Positions 15,446-23,642 of a DNA stretch of 64,000 nucleotides are shown here, one piece after another (position 1 is the stretch's first letter; the number at the start of each line of letters is the position of its first letter). Both the position numbers and the translations under genes were made by a program. Origin of the DNA: Streptomyces sp. NBC_00572. GTDB lineage: Bacteria; Actinomycetota; Actinomycetes; Streptomycetales; Streptomycetaceae. Location of the stretch: NCBI RefSeq assembly GCF_026341815.1, contig NZ_JAPENX010000001.1:248001-312000 (forward strand). The letters run 5' to 3'. The notes under the pieces were generated by a model, which did not search any database, was not told the DNA's origin, and saw nothing but the letters and a program-made list of their open reading frames with translations.

Positions 15446-16174
15446 GTGGCCAGTACGAGTGAATCGGCGGACCGGCTGACGCCCGTGCTGCGGCCGGTCC
15501 GGGCGGGCAACGGCTTCGAGGAGGCCCTGGAGCAGATCCTCCAGGTGGTGAGGCTCGGACTCGTGCCCGACGGGGAGCGGCTGCCCGCCGAGCGGGAGCT
15601 GGCCGACCGGATGGGGATCAGCCGGGTCACCCTGCGCGAGGTCCTGAAGGTCCTCCAGGAGCAGGGGCTCGTGGAGAGCCGGCGCGGCCGCTACGGCGGC
15701 ACGTTCGTGCTGCCCCGCGTCCAGACCGCCGACGAGGACGAGCTGCGCCGCCGGATCGCCACCGTCGACATGGAGGACACCCTGCGCTTCCGTGAGGTGC
15801 TGGAGGTGGGGGCCGCCGGGCTCTGCGCGGCGCACGGCCTCGACGCGGCGGGCGCCGAGCGGCTGCGGACGGCCGTGGCGGCGACCCATGACGCCCCGCT
15901 GGCCGATTACCGCCGCCAGGACACCCTGCTCCACCTGACGCTGGCCGAGCTCTCCGGTTCGCCGACGCTCACCGCCCAGTACGCCGCCGTCCGGGCGACC
16001 GTGAACGACCTGCTCGACTGCATCCCCCTGCTCGTCCGCAACCTGGAGCACTCCCAGCACCAGCACACCGCACTGGTGGAGGCGGTCCTCGACGGGGACG
16101 CGGACGCGGCGCGCGAGGTGATGCGGGAGCACTGCTCGGGGACGGCGGCACTGCTGCGCGGGTTCTTGACATGA
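15446..16174 (+). CDS. FadR-subfamily GntR regulator of the ethanolamine genes
   Basis: A transcriptional regulator of 242 aa. The N-terminal winged helix-turn-helix includes PAERELADRMGISRVTLREV. The all-helical FCD ligand domain covers about residues 95-235, with acidic and His residues (FREVLEVGAAGLCAAHG, HLTLAELSG, EHSQHQHTALVEAVLDGD) suited to metal or carboxylate binding. GTG start at 15446. It is divergent from glnA4 and upstream of the ethanolamine permease, so it most likely controls both arms. Effector unknown; ethanolamine or a gamma-glutamyl intermediate is the obvious candidate. Confidence 0.88.
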   Translation: MASTSESADRLTPVLRPVRAGNGFEEALEQILQVVRLGLVPDGERLPAERELADRMGISRVTLREVLKVLQEQGLVESRRGRYGGTFVLPRVQTADEDELRRRIATVDMEDTLRFREVLEVGAAGLCAAHGLDAAGAERLRTAVAATHDAPLADYRRQDTLLHLTLAELSGSPTLTAQYAAVRATVNDLLDCIPLLVRNLEHSQHQHTALVEAVLDGDADAAREVMREHCSGTAALLRGFLT

Positions 16175-16292
16175 GGCGGGCGTCCCCGGGTACGTAACCC
16201 GAAAGTAACGCACGGGGGTTGCGCTCTCCCCTCGGCACCGCAAAGGTATGGCTCCAATCCATTGGGCCCGTTTGCGGGGAGCTGACGCTGCC

Positions 16293-17738
16293 ATGACGCT
16301 CGAAGAAACCACCGGGAGCACCACCCCACCGCAGGACGACTATCTGGAGCGCCGCGCCCTGCGCCGCGGCAGCGCCGGGTGGCTGCTGCTCACCGGGCTC
16401 GGCGTCGCCTACGTCGTCTCCGGGGACTTCTCCGGCTGGAACATCGGCCTCTCCAAGGGCGGCTTCGGCGGACTCGCCGTCGCCACCGTCCTGATGGGCG
16501 CGATGTACGCCTGTCTGGTCTTCGCCCTCGCCGAACTCTCCGCCATCCTGCCCACCGCGGGCGGCGGCTACGGCTTCGCCCGCCGGGCGCTCGGCACCTG
16601 GGGCGGGTTCCTCACCGGCACCGCGATCCTCATCGAGTACATCCTGGCGCCCGCCGCGATCTCGATCTTCATCGGTGACTACGTCGAGTCCCTCGGCCTC
16701 TTCGGCCTGACCTCCGGCTGGCCCGTCTACCTGGTCTGCTTCGCGCTCTTCATCGGGATCCACCTCTGGGGCGTGGGCGAGGCCCTGCGCTTCAGCCTGA
16801 TCGTGACGGCGATCGCGGTCGCCGCGCTCGTCATCTTCGCGCTCGGCGCCTTCACCGACTTCCACGTCGACGGACTGAACGACATCCCCGTCGACGGCGA
16901 GGCCTTCGGTGCCAACTCCTGGCTGCCGTTCGGTCTGCTCGGGATCTGGGCCGCGTTCCCCTTCGGCATGTGGTTCTTCCTGGGCGTCGAGGGCGTGCCA
17001 CTCGCCGCCGAGGAGGCGAAGGACCCGGTGCGCTCGATGCCGAGGGCCCTCGCGATCTCCATGGGCATCCTGGTGCTGCTCGCCGTGATGACCTTCTTCG
17101 CCGCGACCGGGGCGCGCGGCTCGGCCGCCGTCCAGGAGGCGGGCAACCCACTGGTCGTGGCGCTCCAGGGCGACGGGGACCCGACGGCGCTCAGCCGGTT
17201 CGTGAACTACGCGGGTCTCGCCGGCCTGGTCGCGTCCTTCTTCTCCCTCATCTACGCGGGCTCGCGCCAGCTCTTCGCCCTCTCCCGCGCGGGCTACCTG
17301 CCCCGCTTCCTCTCCCTCACCAGCCGCCGCAAGTCGCCGTACCTGGGGCTGCTCATCCCGGGTGCGATCGGCTTCGCACTCGCCGCGGGGACCGGGGACG
17401 GGGCCCGGATGCTGAACATCGCCGTGTTCGGCGCCACCATCTCGTACGCCCTGATGGCGCTCTCCCACATCGTGCTGCGGCGCCGTGAGCCGGGCCTGCA
17501 CCGGCCGTACCGCACGCCCGGCGGCGTCGTGACCTCGTCGGTGGCGTTCGTCCTCGCCCTGTCGGCCCTGGTCGCGACCTTCCTGGTGGACCGGACGGCG
17601 GCCTTCATGGCACTCGGGGTGTACGCGATCGCCCTCGCCTACTTCGCGTTCTACAGTCGACATCATCTGGTGGCCAGGGCGCCCGAGGAGGAGTTCGCGG
17701 CACTCGCGGCCGCCGAGGCCGAACTCGAACGCGACTGA
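16293..17738 (+). CDS. Ethanolamine permease (APC superfamily)
   Basis: An inner-membrane amino acid-polyamine-organocation transporter of about 481 aa with 12 predicted helices. The N terminus DYLERRALRRGSAGWLLLTG and GVAYVVSGDFSGWNIGL, followed by LPTAGGGYGFARRALG, match the proton-coupled ethanolamine permease family closely. The ATG at 16293 is preceded by GGGGAG eleven nt upstream; an in-frame ATG at 16248 is possible but adds residues outside the family. It lies between the FadR-type regulator and the C26 hydrolase, so it should import ethanolamine for GlnA4. Confidence 0.87.
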   Translation: MTLEETTGSTTPPQDDYLERRALRRGSAGWLLLTGLGVAYVVSGDFSGWNIGLSKGGFGGLAVATVLMGAMYACLVFALAELSAILPTAGGGYGFARRALGTWGGFLTGTAILIEYILAPAAISIFIGDYVESLGLFGLTSGWPVYLVCFALFIGIHLWGVGEALRFSLIVTAIAVAALVIFALGAFTDFHVDGLNDIPVDGEAFGANSWLPFGLLGIWAAFPFGMWFFLGVEGVPLAAEEAKDPVRSMPRALAISMGILVLLAVMTFFAATGARGSAAVQEAGNPLVVALQGDGDPTALSRFVNYAGLAGLVASFFSLIYAGSRQLFALSRAGYLPRFLSLTSRRKSPYLGLLIPGAIGFALAAGTGDGARMLNIAVFGATISYALMALSHIVLRRREPGLHRPYRTPGGVVTSSVAFVLALSALVATFLVDRTAAFMALGVYAIALAYFAFYSRHHLVARAPEEEFAALAAAEAELERD

Positions 17739-17805
17739 CCGCCCGTACCCGCCCACTCCCCCACAGCCCCGCTCCTGCACACCCCGCTCTCCCGGAGGAC
17801 GTTCC

Positions 17806-18495
17806 GTGTCCAAGCCGCTCATCGGCGTGACCACCTATCTGGACCAGGCCCGCTGGGGCGTGTGGGACATGCGGGCCGCGCTGCTCCCCGCGCCGTACCC
17901 GCGGCTCGTCCAGGAGAGCGGGGGGATGGCGGTGATGCTGCCGCCCGACGCGCCGGAGGCCGCCGCGGCGGTCGTGGCCCGGCTCGACGGACTGGTGATC
18001 GCGGGCGGTGCGGACGTGGAGCCCGTACGGTACGGGGCCGAGCGTGACGACCGGACCGGCCCGCCGGCCCGGGAACGCGACGCGTGGGAGCTGGCCCTGA
18101 TCGACGCGGCCCTGGCCTCCGGGACCCCGTTGCTCGGCATCTGCCGGGGCATGCAGCTCCTGAACGTGGCCTTGGGCGGGACGCTGGTCCAGCACCTGGA
18201 CGGGCACGTCGAGGCGGTCGGGGTGATCGGCCGGCATGCGGTGAAGCCGGTGCCGGGAAGCCGGTACGCCTCCCTGGTGCCCGAGCTCACCGAGGTCCCG
18301 ACCTACCACCACCAGGCCGTGGACCGGCTGGGCACGGGGCTCGCGGTCTCCGCCCACACGGAGGACGGCACGGTGGAGGCGGTCGAGCTGGCCGCCCCGG
18401 CCTGGGCCCTCGGCGTCCAGTGGCACCCGGAGATGGGCGAGGACCTGCGGGTGATGCGGGGTCTGGTCGAGGCGGCGGGGGTACGCCGGGACTGA
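17806..18495 (+). CDS. Class I glutamine amidotransferase-like gamma-glutamyl hydrolase (C26, PuuD-like)
   Basis: A 229-residue peptidase C26 protein related to gamma-glutamyl-GABA hydrolase PuuD. The catalytic triad is visible: Cys113 in the nucleophile elbow GICRGMQ, with His207 and Glu209 in VQWHPE. GGADVEPVRYG near residue 70 is typical of PuuD-type enzymes. GTG start after CCGGAGGA. Downstream of the permease, it should release glutamate from the gamma-glutamyl product, giving glycine if the pathway runs through gamma-glutamylglycine. The last step is inferred. Confidence 0.87.
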   Translation: MSKPLIGVTTYLDQARWGVWDMRAALLPAPYPRLVQESGGMAVMLPPDAPEAAAAVVARLDGLVIAGGADVEPVRYGAERDDRTGPPARERDAWELALIDAALASGTPLLGICRGMQLLNVALGGTLVQHLDGHVEAVGVIGRHAVKPVPGSRYASLVPELTEVPTYHHQAVDRLGTGLAVSAHTEDGTVEAVELAAPAWALGVQWHPEMGEDLRVMRGLVEAAGVRRD

Positions 18496-18548
18496 CGGTC
18501 CCCGCGCGGCACCGGTCCGCGGTGGTGGAGGGCGCACCGCCCCCGTCG

Positions 18549-19640
18549 TCAGCGCCGGGGCGCGGTGAGCGGGATCCAGGTCTCCCGTCCCGCCGAGCAG
18601 GGACCGCCTTCGTGCACCAGGAGGCGCCGCTCGGCGGGGTCGACCGCCACGGTGGCGAGGGTCGCCCACCGGCTGCCGAGGCGGCCTTCGGCCGGGGCGT
18701 GACAGCACACCTCGGCACCGTCTTCCCGGTGGGCGGTGAGCAGGCCGACGAGCGCGTCGGCATCGGGTGTCTCGCCGTCCTGCTCGACCGCCCGTGCAGT
18801 GAGCAGCCGGTGGCGGTCGTACGTCTCCGGCTCCCGGCGGCCGCGCAGTTCTCCGGCGACGAGGGCCGGCGCGAGGAAGTGGTTGGTGCGCACCAGCCAG
18901 CCCCGGTCGTCCGGGGCGACCACGGCCGAGCCGGCCGGGGCGAGTTCCACGGACGCGGCCCGGTCCGCGGTCACCACGGTGATGACCGTGGAGGCCGAGA
19001 CGGGTGCGCCGGTCAGCATGCCGACCGCCTCGGCGAACGACCCCGCCGTGCCGAGCACCTGACGGGCCACCAGATGGACGGGGACACCGGTCGCCGCGTC
19101 GTCCGCGTGACCGAGGATGTTGAAGAGCACGCCCACCCCGGCCTCGTTGACGCCGATCTTCGCGAGGATGCCGTGTTCGGTGATCCCGGCGAAGCCCCGG
19201 ACGTCCCCGGTGACGGTCTGGAGGTGCCAGGCGTCGGCGAGTTCCCGGTGCCAGTCCCAGCACTGTCCGCCGGTGGTCCGGGGACCCGTGCGGACGAGGG
19301 TGGAGCACTCGCCCGTGCGGGGCGCGCCCGCCTCGGCGAGGATCTCGGTGCGGGCGTTGAGCGCGGCGATCGTCCAGAACGGCATTCCCGCGCCCTCGGC
19401 GACCCCCTCCATCTCCTCGACGAGTTCCGGCGCCCAGGCCCGGGTCGCGTGGACGGTGCGGAGGGCGAGTGCGGGTACGTCGAGCGTCCGGCCGTTGCCG
19501 GCGGCGACGGTCGCGAAGAGCTCCTCGTACACCCGCCACGCGCGCGTGATGGCGGCGCGGGCCTGCCGGCCCCGGTCCTGGCCGCGTCGCCGGGGTGTGT
19601 CCCCCGCGATCCGGAGGGTCGTACGGCGAGGGCCGTTCAC
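18549..19640 (-). CDS. C45 family autoproteolytic acyltransferase/hydrolase
   Basis: An Ntn-hydrolase related to isopenicillin-N N-acyltransferase, 363 aa. The precursor self-cleaves before a Cys nucleophile; here Cys112 in TGECSTLVRTG is at the expected place (near residue 103 in the fungal enzyme). The core GGQCWDWHRELADAWHLQTV and FAGITEHGILAKIGVNEAGV is characteristic, as are the later Asn/His motifs VRTNHFLAP and LLTAR. The family includes acylases of unknown natural substrate. The GTG start overlaps the NCS1 permease stop by 4 bp, so they form one operon. It converges on the C26 gene. Confidence 0.82.
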   Translation of the reverse strand: MNGPRRTTLRIAGDTPRRRGQDRGRQARAAITRAWRVYEELFATVAAGNGRTLDVPALALRTVHATRAWAPELVEEMEGVAEGAGMPFWTIAALNARTEILAEAGAPRTGECSTLVRTGPRTTGGQCWDWHRELADAWHLQTVTGDVRGFAGITEHGILAKIGVNEAGVGVLFNILGHADDAATGVPVHLVARQVLGTAGSFAEAVGMLTGAPVSASTVITVVTADRAASVELAPAGSAVVAPDDRGWLVRTNHFLAPALVAGELRGRREPETYDRHRLLTARAVEQDGETPDADALVGLLTAHREDGAEVCCHAPAEGRLGSRWATLATVAVDPAERRLLVHEGGPCSAGRETWIPLTAPRR

Positions 19641-21091
19641 GCCTCCGCCCGGGCGGCGAGCAGGGTGCGGTCCTTGCGCATGAGGAGGGCGTAGAGGGCG
19701 GCGGAGACGATCATGCCGGAGGGGAGGGAGAGGTCGATGCCGTCGAGGGCGGCGGCGATCGGGCTGGTGTAGAGGGTGTTGACGCAGAGGGCCGCCGCGG
19801 TGACGCCGGCGACGAGGGCGAGGGCACCTGCCCGGTTGACGCCCGCGGCGTACCAGAAGGGGCTTCCGGGGGTCTCGTCCGAGAGTGCGAGGCCGTCGTA
19901 ACGGGCGCGTCGCAGGAGGACGTCGGTGGCGTAGACCGCCATCAGGGGGCCGATCAGGACGACGATCATCTGGAGGGCGTTGCTGACGGTGTCCAGGAAG
20001 TTGGAGACGAGCAGCCCGTAGAGGGTCAGGGCGACGGCGACGGCCCCGTCGAAGAGGACGCTGACGGAACGGCGGATGCGGAAGCCGACGGCCTGGAGCG
20101 CGAGTCCGGCGCTGTACGCGGTCAGGGCGTTGATGGCGATGGTGCCGAGGACCAGGGCGAGCAGGAAGACCGGGACGAACCAGCCCGGCAGGATCTCCTG
20201 GAGCGCGGTCTGCGGGTCGGTCATGTCGACGGCGGTGGCGGCGAAGACGCCGAGCGAGCCGACGACGACACTGGGCAGGAAGGCGCCCAGCGCGGTCCAG
20301 CCGATGATCGCCTTCTTCGAGGCCGTGCGGGGCAGGTAGCGGGAGAAGTCGGCACTCGTCGTGTACGAGAGGGGTCCCGAGGCGATCATCGCGGTACCCG
20401 CCAGGAGCAGGGCCCAGAGGTCGACTCCGGCGAGCCGCTCGGCGGGGGCGTACGAGAAGTCGGCGTGCCGGAGGACGGCGAACGCGACGACGGTGAACGC
20501 CCCGGCGAGGACCAGGGTGATCGGCAGGTACAGCTTGATGATCAGGGCGTGCCCGTAGACGCTGATGATCAGTGTGAGCGCGGCGATGACCACGACGACG
20601 GCCACCTTGACGGGGGTGGTGGCCGTGATGCCCGCCTTCTCGACGAGGGCGAAGGCGGCGGTCGCCGCGGCGGCGAGGTTGAGGGCGAAGTAGCAGACGG
20701 AGACCAGCCAGCCGCCGACCGCGTTGTTGACACGGTTGCCGACGACGCCGTACACGGCCCGGGTGATCACCTCGCTGGGCGCGCCGGCGGCCGGTCCCGA
20801 GACGGCGAGGAGGCCGGGGAACAGCCAGAGGAGGTTGCCGACGACGGTCACGGCGACGGCCTGCCAGAGGCTCAGGCCCATCAGGACGAGGGCGCCGCCG
20901 ACGACGAGGCTGAGGTAGTTGACGTTCGCCGCGGCCCACACGGAGAACAGCTCACGGGGGTGTCCGTGGCGTTCGGAATCGGGGATGTGATCGATGCCGT
21001 GGGCCTCGATCCGGCCGGGCCGGTCAGTGGCCGACGGGGTGACCGATGCGGCCGTGGAGCCTGGGAGCGGGTCGGGGATCGTGGAAGCCAT
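19637..21091 (-). CDS. NCS1 family permease (purine/cytosine permease-like)
   Basis: A 484-residue inner-membrane transporter with about 12 helices. The N-terminal segment HPRELFSVWAAANVNYLSLV and SPAAGAPSEVI-like loop region (SGPAAGAPSEVITRAVYG), plus TSADFSRYLPRTASKKAIIG, are hallmarks of the NCS1 cytosine/allantoin/hydantoin family. The substrate is not predictable from sequence; the coupled acylase and the adjacent amidohydrolase suggest a nitrogen-rich amide or cyclic amide. Divergent from a TetR regulator, with an inverted-repeat operator between them. Confidence 0.85.
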   Translation of the reverse strand: MASTIPDPLPGSTAASVTPSATDRPGRIEAHGIDHIPDSERHGHPRELFSVWAAANVNYLSLVVGGALVLMGLSLWQAVAVTVVGNLLWLFPGLLAVSGPAAGAPSEVITRAVYGVVGNRVNNAVGGWLVSVCYFALNLAAAATAAFALVEKAGITATTPVKVAVVVVIAALTLIISVYGHALIIKLYLPITLVLAGAFTVVAFAVLRHADFSYAPAERLAGVDLWALLLAGTAMIASGPLSYTTSADFSRYLPRTASKKAIIGWTALGAFLPSVVVGSLGVFAATAVDMTDPQTALQEILPGWFVPVFLLALVLGTIAINALTAYSAGLALQAVGFRIRRSVSVLFDGAVAVALTLYGLLVSNFLDTVSNALQMIVVLIGPLMAVYATDVLLRRARYDGLALSDETPGSPFWYAAGVNRAGALALVAGVTAAALCVNTLYTSPIAAALDGIDLSLPSGMIVSAALYALLMRKDRTLLAARAEA

Positions 21092-21124
21092 GCGGCCCTC
21101 CGGAAGCGTGTGGTGCCCACCTGG

Positions 21125-21153
21125 TTGCTTATTGGTCGCACACTCAATAGCAT
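21125..21153 (+). promoter_or_regulatory. TetR gene promoter with overlapping operator
   Basis: TTGCTT (21125-21130), a 17-bp spacer and TAGCAT (21148-21153) form a promoter whose -10 ends 7 nt before the ATG, so a leaderless mRNA is likely. Embedded in it is a perfect inverted repeat, TATTG (21130-21134) and CAATA (21145-21149) with 10 bp between. This is the size and place expected for autorepression by a TetR protein. Confidence 0.6.
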
Positions 21154-21160
21154 CCCGGGT

Positions 21161-21874
21161 ATGTCGTCAAGCGTCCAGCGCAAGCGAATTCGGAAGACCC
21201 CGGAAGCCCGGCGGGCGGAGATCGTGGAAACCGCCGCACGCGTGGCCCTCACCGAGGGGCTCGAATGCGTCACCCTCCGGCGGATCGCCGAGGAGCTCGC
21301 CGTAAGACCCGGTCTGATCAGCCACTACTTCCCCTCGGCGGAGGATCTGGTCGGCGAGGCGTTCAGCGTGGCCGCCACCGGCGAGCTCGACGCCCTGCTG
21401 CCCGCGGACCGCCCCCACGGGACCCCCACGCAGTACCTCGCGCGCTACTTCGCGCTCTCCGCGGGCGAGGCGTACGACGACATCAGCCGCCTCTGGATCA
21501 ACGCCCGGCACCTCAGCCGCTACCGGCCCGTCCTGCGCGACCGGGTCGCCGAGCAGGAACTCGCCTCCGACGACCGCCTTGAGCGGCTGATCCACGAGGG
21601 CGTCGAGCGGGGCGAGTTCCGTACGGACGACCCGCGCGCCACCGCCATCCAGATCCTGGTGGTGCTCGACGGCCTCGGCGCCCACGCCAACACCGACCGG
21701 ACCAACCGTCCGGAGGCCGTGACCCGCATGGCCCTCACCACGGCGGAACGCGAACTCGGCCTGCCGCACGGCGCGCTGACCGACGTACCGGCGCCCGCTG
21801 ACCCCGCCGAGCCTGCCGAGGCCGCCGAGTCCGCTGAGCCCACTGACCCCGCCGAGCCCACCGAGCCCGCCTGA
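21161..21874 (+). CDS. TetR family transcriptional regulator
   Basis: A 237-residue repressor. The HTH is TLRRIAEELAVRPGLISHYF (about residues 36-55), followed by a helical ligand domain (ADRPHGTPTQYLARYFAL ... ILVVLDGLGAHANTDR). The C-terminal 30 residues are a Pro/Ala/Glu low-complexity tail built from short AEPAE- and DPAEP-like units. Start ATG 21161, without a Shine-Dalgarno. It is divergent from the NCS1-acylase operon and 67 bp before a co-directional amidohydrolase gene; it likely controls both. Ligand unknown. Confidence 0.87.
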   Translation: MSSSVQRKRIRKTPEARRAEIVETAARVALTEGLECVTLRRIAEELAVRPGLISHYFPSAEDLVGEAFSVAATGELDALLPADRPHGTPTQYLARYFALSAGEAYDDISRLWINARHLSRYRPVLRDRVAEQELASDDRLERLIHEGVERGEFRTDDPRATAIQILVVLDGLGAHANTDRTNRPEAVTRMALTTAERELGLPHGALTDVPAPADPAEPAEAAESAEPTDPAEPTEPA

Positions 21875-21941
21875 CCGTCCCTCTCCCCCGAGGCCCCGCG
21901 GGCCTCTTCCCCCGTCCCCTTCCTGGAGCCCTGGAGCCACC

Positions 21942-23570
21942 GTGCGCACCCGACTCGTCCTGCTCTCCGCCCGTCTGCTCGACCCCGGCACGGGGGCGTT
22001 CCTGCCGGAGACCGCGCTCGCCGTCTCCGACGACGGCCGGATCGCCGCCCTGGGCGACGACCGCGAGATCCGCGCGCTCGCGGGCCCCGCCACCACCGTC
22101 GTGGACCTCAAGGGAGCCGTCGTCACCCCCGGTCTCGTCGACGGGCACATCCACCCGGTGTCCGGCGCCGAACTGACCCACGGCCTCGACCTGTCGCACT
22201 GCGCGAACCTCGACGACGTACGCGAGGCCCTCGCCGGCGAGGTCCGGATCCTCGGCCGGGGCGACTGGCTCTTCGGCTGGGGTCTCGACCCGAACGTCTT
22301 CGGCGACCGGCCCGTCGGCATCGCCCCCTTCGACGCCGTTCTCGACGGGATCCCGGCCTTCCTGCTGCTCTTCGACGCCCACTCGGCGCTCGCCAGCCGA
22401 CGGGCGCTCGAACTCGCCGGGGTCGACGGGCCCCGCGCCTTCGACCAGGCGTCCGCCGAGGTCGTCTGCGACGCCGCCGGGCGCCCGACCGGACTGCTCC
22501 AGGAGGACGCCGCCTGCGAGCTGGTCGAACGGGTCGCCCCGCGTCCGACGCCCGAGGAGAGCCGGGAGCGGCTCGCGGCGGCCCTCCGGTCCATGGCGGC
22601 GGCCGGACTCACCGGCGGTCACGCCATGGACGCCAACGGCGAGAGCCTCGCGCTGTACGGGGAGCTCGACGCGGCCGGTGAGCTGGCGCTGCGGCTCCGC
22701 GTGGCCCCCTGGTGCCAGCCCGGCGCCGACGCGGACGCCGTGAGGGCCCTCATCGCGGGGCAGGGCACGGGCGGGGACCTGTGGCGGGTCGCGGGCGTGA
22801 AGCTCTTCATGGACGGGACCATCGACAACGGCACCGCGTGGCTGGAGCAGCCCGACTGCCACGGCGAGTCCACGCACGCGTTCTGGCCGGACCCCGCCGC
22901 GTACACCCACATCGTCGGGGAGCTGCACCGGGCGGGAATCGCGACCGCGACGCACGCCATCGGCGACGCGGCCGTCCGGCACGTCCTCGACGCCGTCGAG
23001 AAGGCGCGCACGTCCGGCGGGAGCGAGGTGCGGCACCGGGTCGAGCACATCGAGACCGTGCCCGACGACACCCTGCGCCGCTTCGCGGACCTCGGCGTCC
23101 TCGCCTCCATGCAGCCCACCCACTGCTGCGACTTCACCCGCGCCGACCACACCGACAACTGGTCGCGCCGCCTCGGCGAGGAGCGCGCCTCGCGCGCGTG
23201 GCGCTGCCGGGACCTGGCGGACGCCGGGGCCACGGTGGTCCTCGGCTCCGACTGGCCGATCGCCCCGTTCCCGCCGCTCGGCGTGATGGCCGGGGCCCGG
23301 CACCGGCGTCCGAGCCGCGACCTCGGCCAGGCGCCGCACGGTCCCGAGCAGGCGCTGACGGCGCTCGAAGCGCTGCGGGGCATGACGACGGCACCGGCGT
23401 ACGCGGCGGGCGAGGAGCACGAGGCGGGCCGCCTCACGCTCGGCTTCCGCGCCGATCTGACGGTCTTCGCGGACAGCCCGCTGACGACGGCGGCGACGGA
23501 CCTGCCGGACCTCCCGGTACTGCTCACGGTCCTGGACGGGCGGATCACGCACCGGGCGGCCGGGGTCTGA
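21942..23570 (+). CDS. Amidohydrolase (YtcJ/amidohydrolase-3 type)
   Basis: A metal-dependent amidohydrolase of 542 aa. A small beta-sandwich N terminus precedes the TIM barrel: DGHIHP metal-binding His pair (near residue 68), HAMDANG, VAGVKLFMDGTIDNGTAWL, THAIGDAAVRHVLDA, RHRVEHIE and the terminal-strand Asp in LGSDWPIAPFPP. The C-terminal LGFRADLTVF completes the sandwich. This subfamily hydrolyses diverse amides; the substrate is unknown. GTG start at 21942 after a directly repeated CCTGGAGCC. It follows the TetR gene, probably in the same unit, and may process the compound imported by the NCS1 permease. Confidence 0.85.
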   Translation: MRTRLVLLSARLLDPGTGAFLPETALAVSDDGRIAALGDDREIRALAGPATTVVDLKGAVVTPGLVDGHIHPVSGAELTHGLDLSHCANLDDVREALAGEVRILGRGDWLFGWGLDPNVFGDRPVGIAPFDAVLDGIPAFLLLFDAHSALASRRALELAGVDGPRAFDQASAEVVCDAAGRPTGLLQEDAACELVERVAPRPTPEESRERLAAALRSMAAAGLTGGHAMDANGESLALYGELDAAGELALRLRVAPWCQPGADADAVRALIAGQGTGGDLWRVAGVKLFMDGTIDNGTAWLEQPDCHGESTHAFWPDPAAYTHIVGELHRAGIATATHAIGDAAVRHVLDAVEKARTSGGSEVRHRVEHIETVPDDTLRRFADLGVLASMQPTHCCDFTRADHTDNWSRRLGEERASRAWRCRDLADAGATVVLGSDWPIAPFPPLGVMAGARHRRPSRDLGQAPHGPEQALTALEALRGMTTAPAYAAGEEHEAGRLTLGFRADLTVFADSPLTTAATDLPDLPVLLTVLDGRITHRAAGV

Positions 23571-23574
23571 TCGC

Positions 23575-23639
23575 CTCTCGGCGCTGTCTCTCGGCGCTGT
23601 CTCTTGCCTCTGCCTCTCGGCGCTGCCTCCCGGCTCCGA
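23575..23639. repeat. Second 13-bp tandem repeat array
   Basis: Five contiguous 13-bp units start at 23575, 23588, 23601, 23614 and 23627. Units 1 and 2 are identical (CTCTCGGCGCTGT), unit 4 differs by one base, and units 3 and 5 are diverged. The array fills the spacer between the convergent amidohydrolase and LysR genes. It shares its period, but not its sequence, with the array at 2950. Confidence 0.88.
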
Positions 23640-23642
23640 TGT

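Noticed and set aside
16248..16292. Upstream ATG as start of the ethanolamine permease
   Set aside because: It adds 15 residues with no family similarity; the ATG at 16293 leads into the conserved N terminus.
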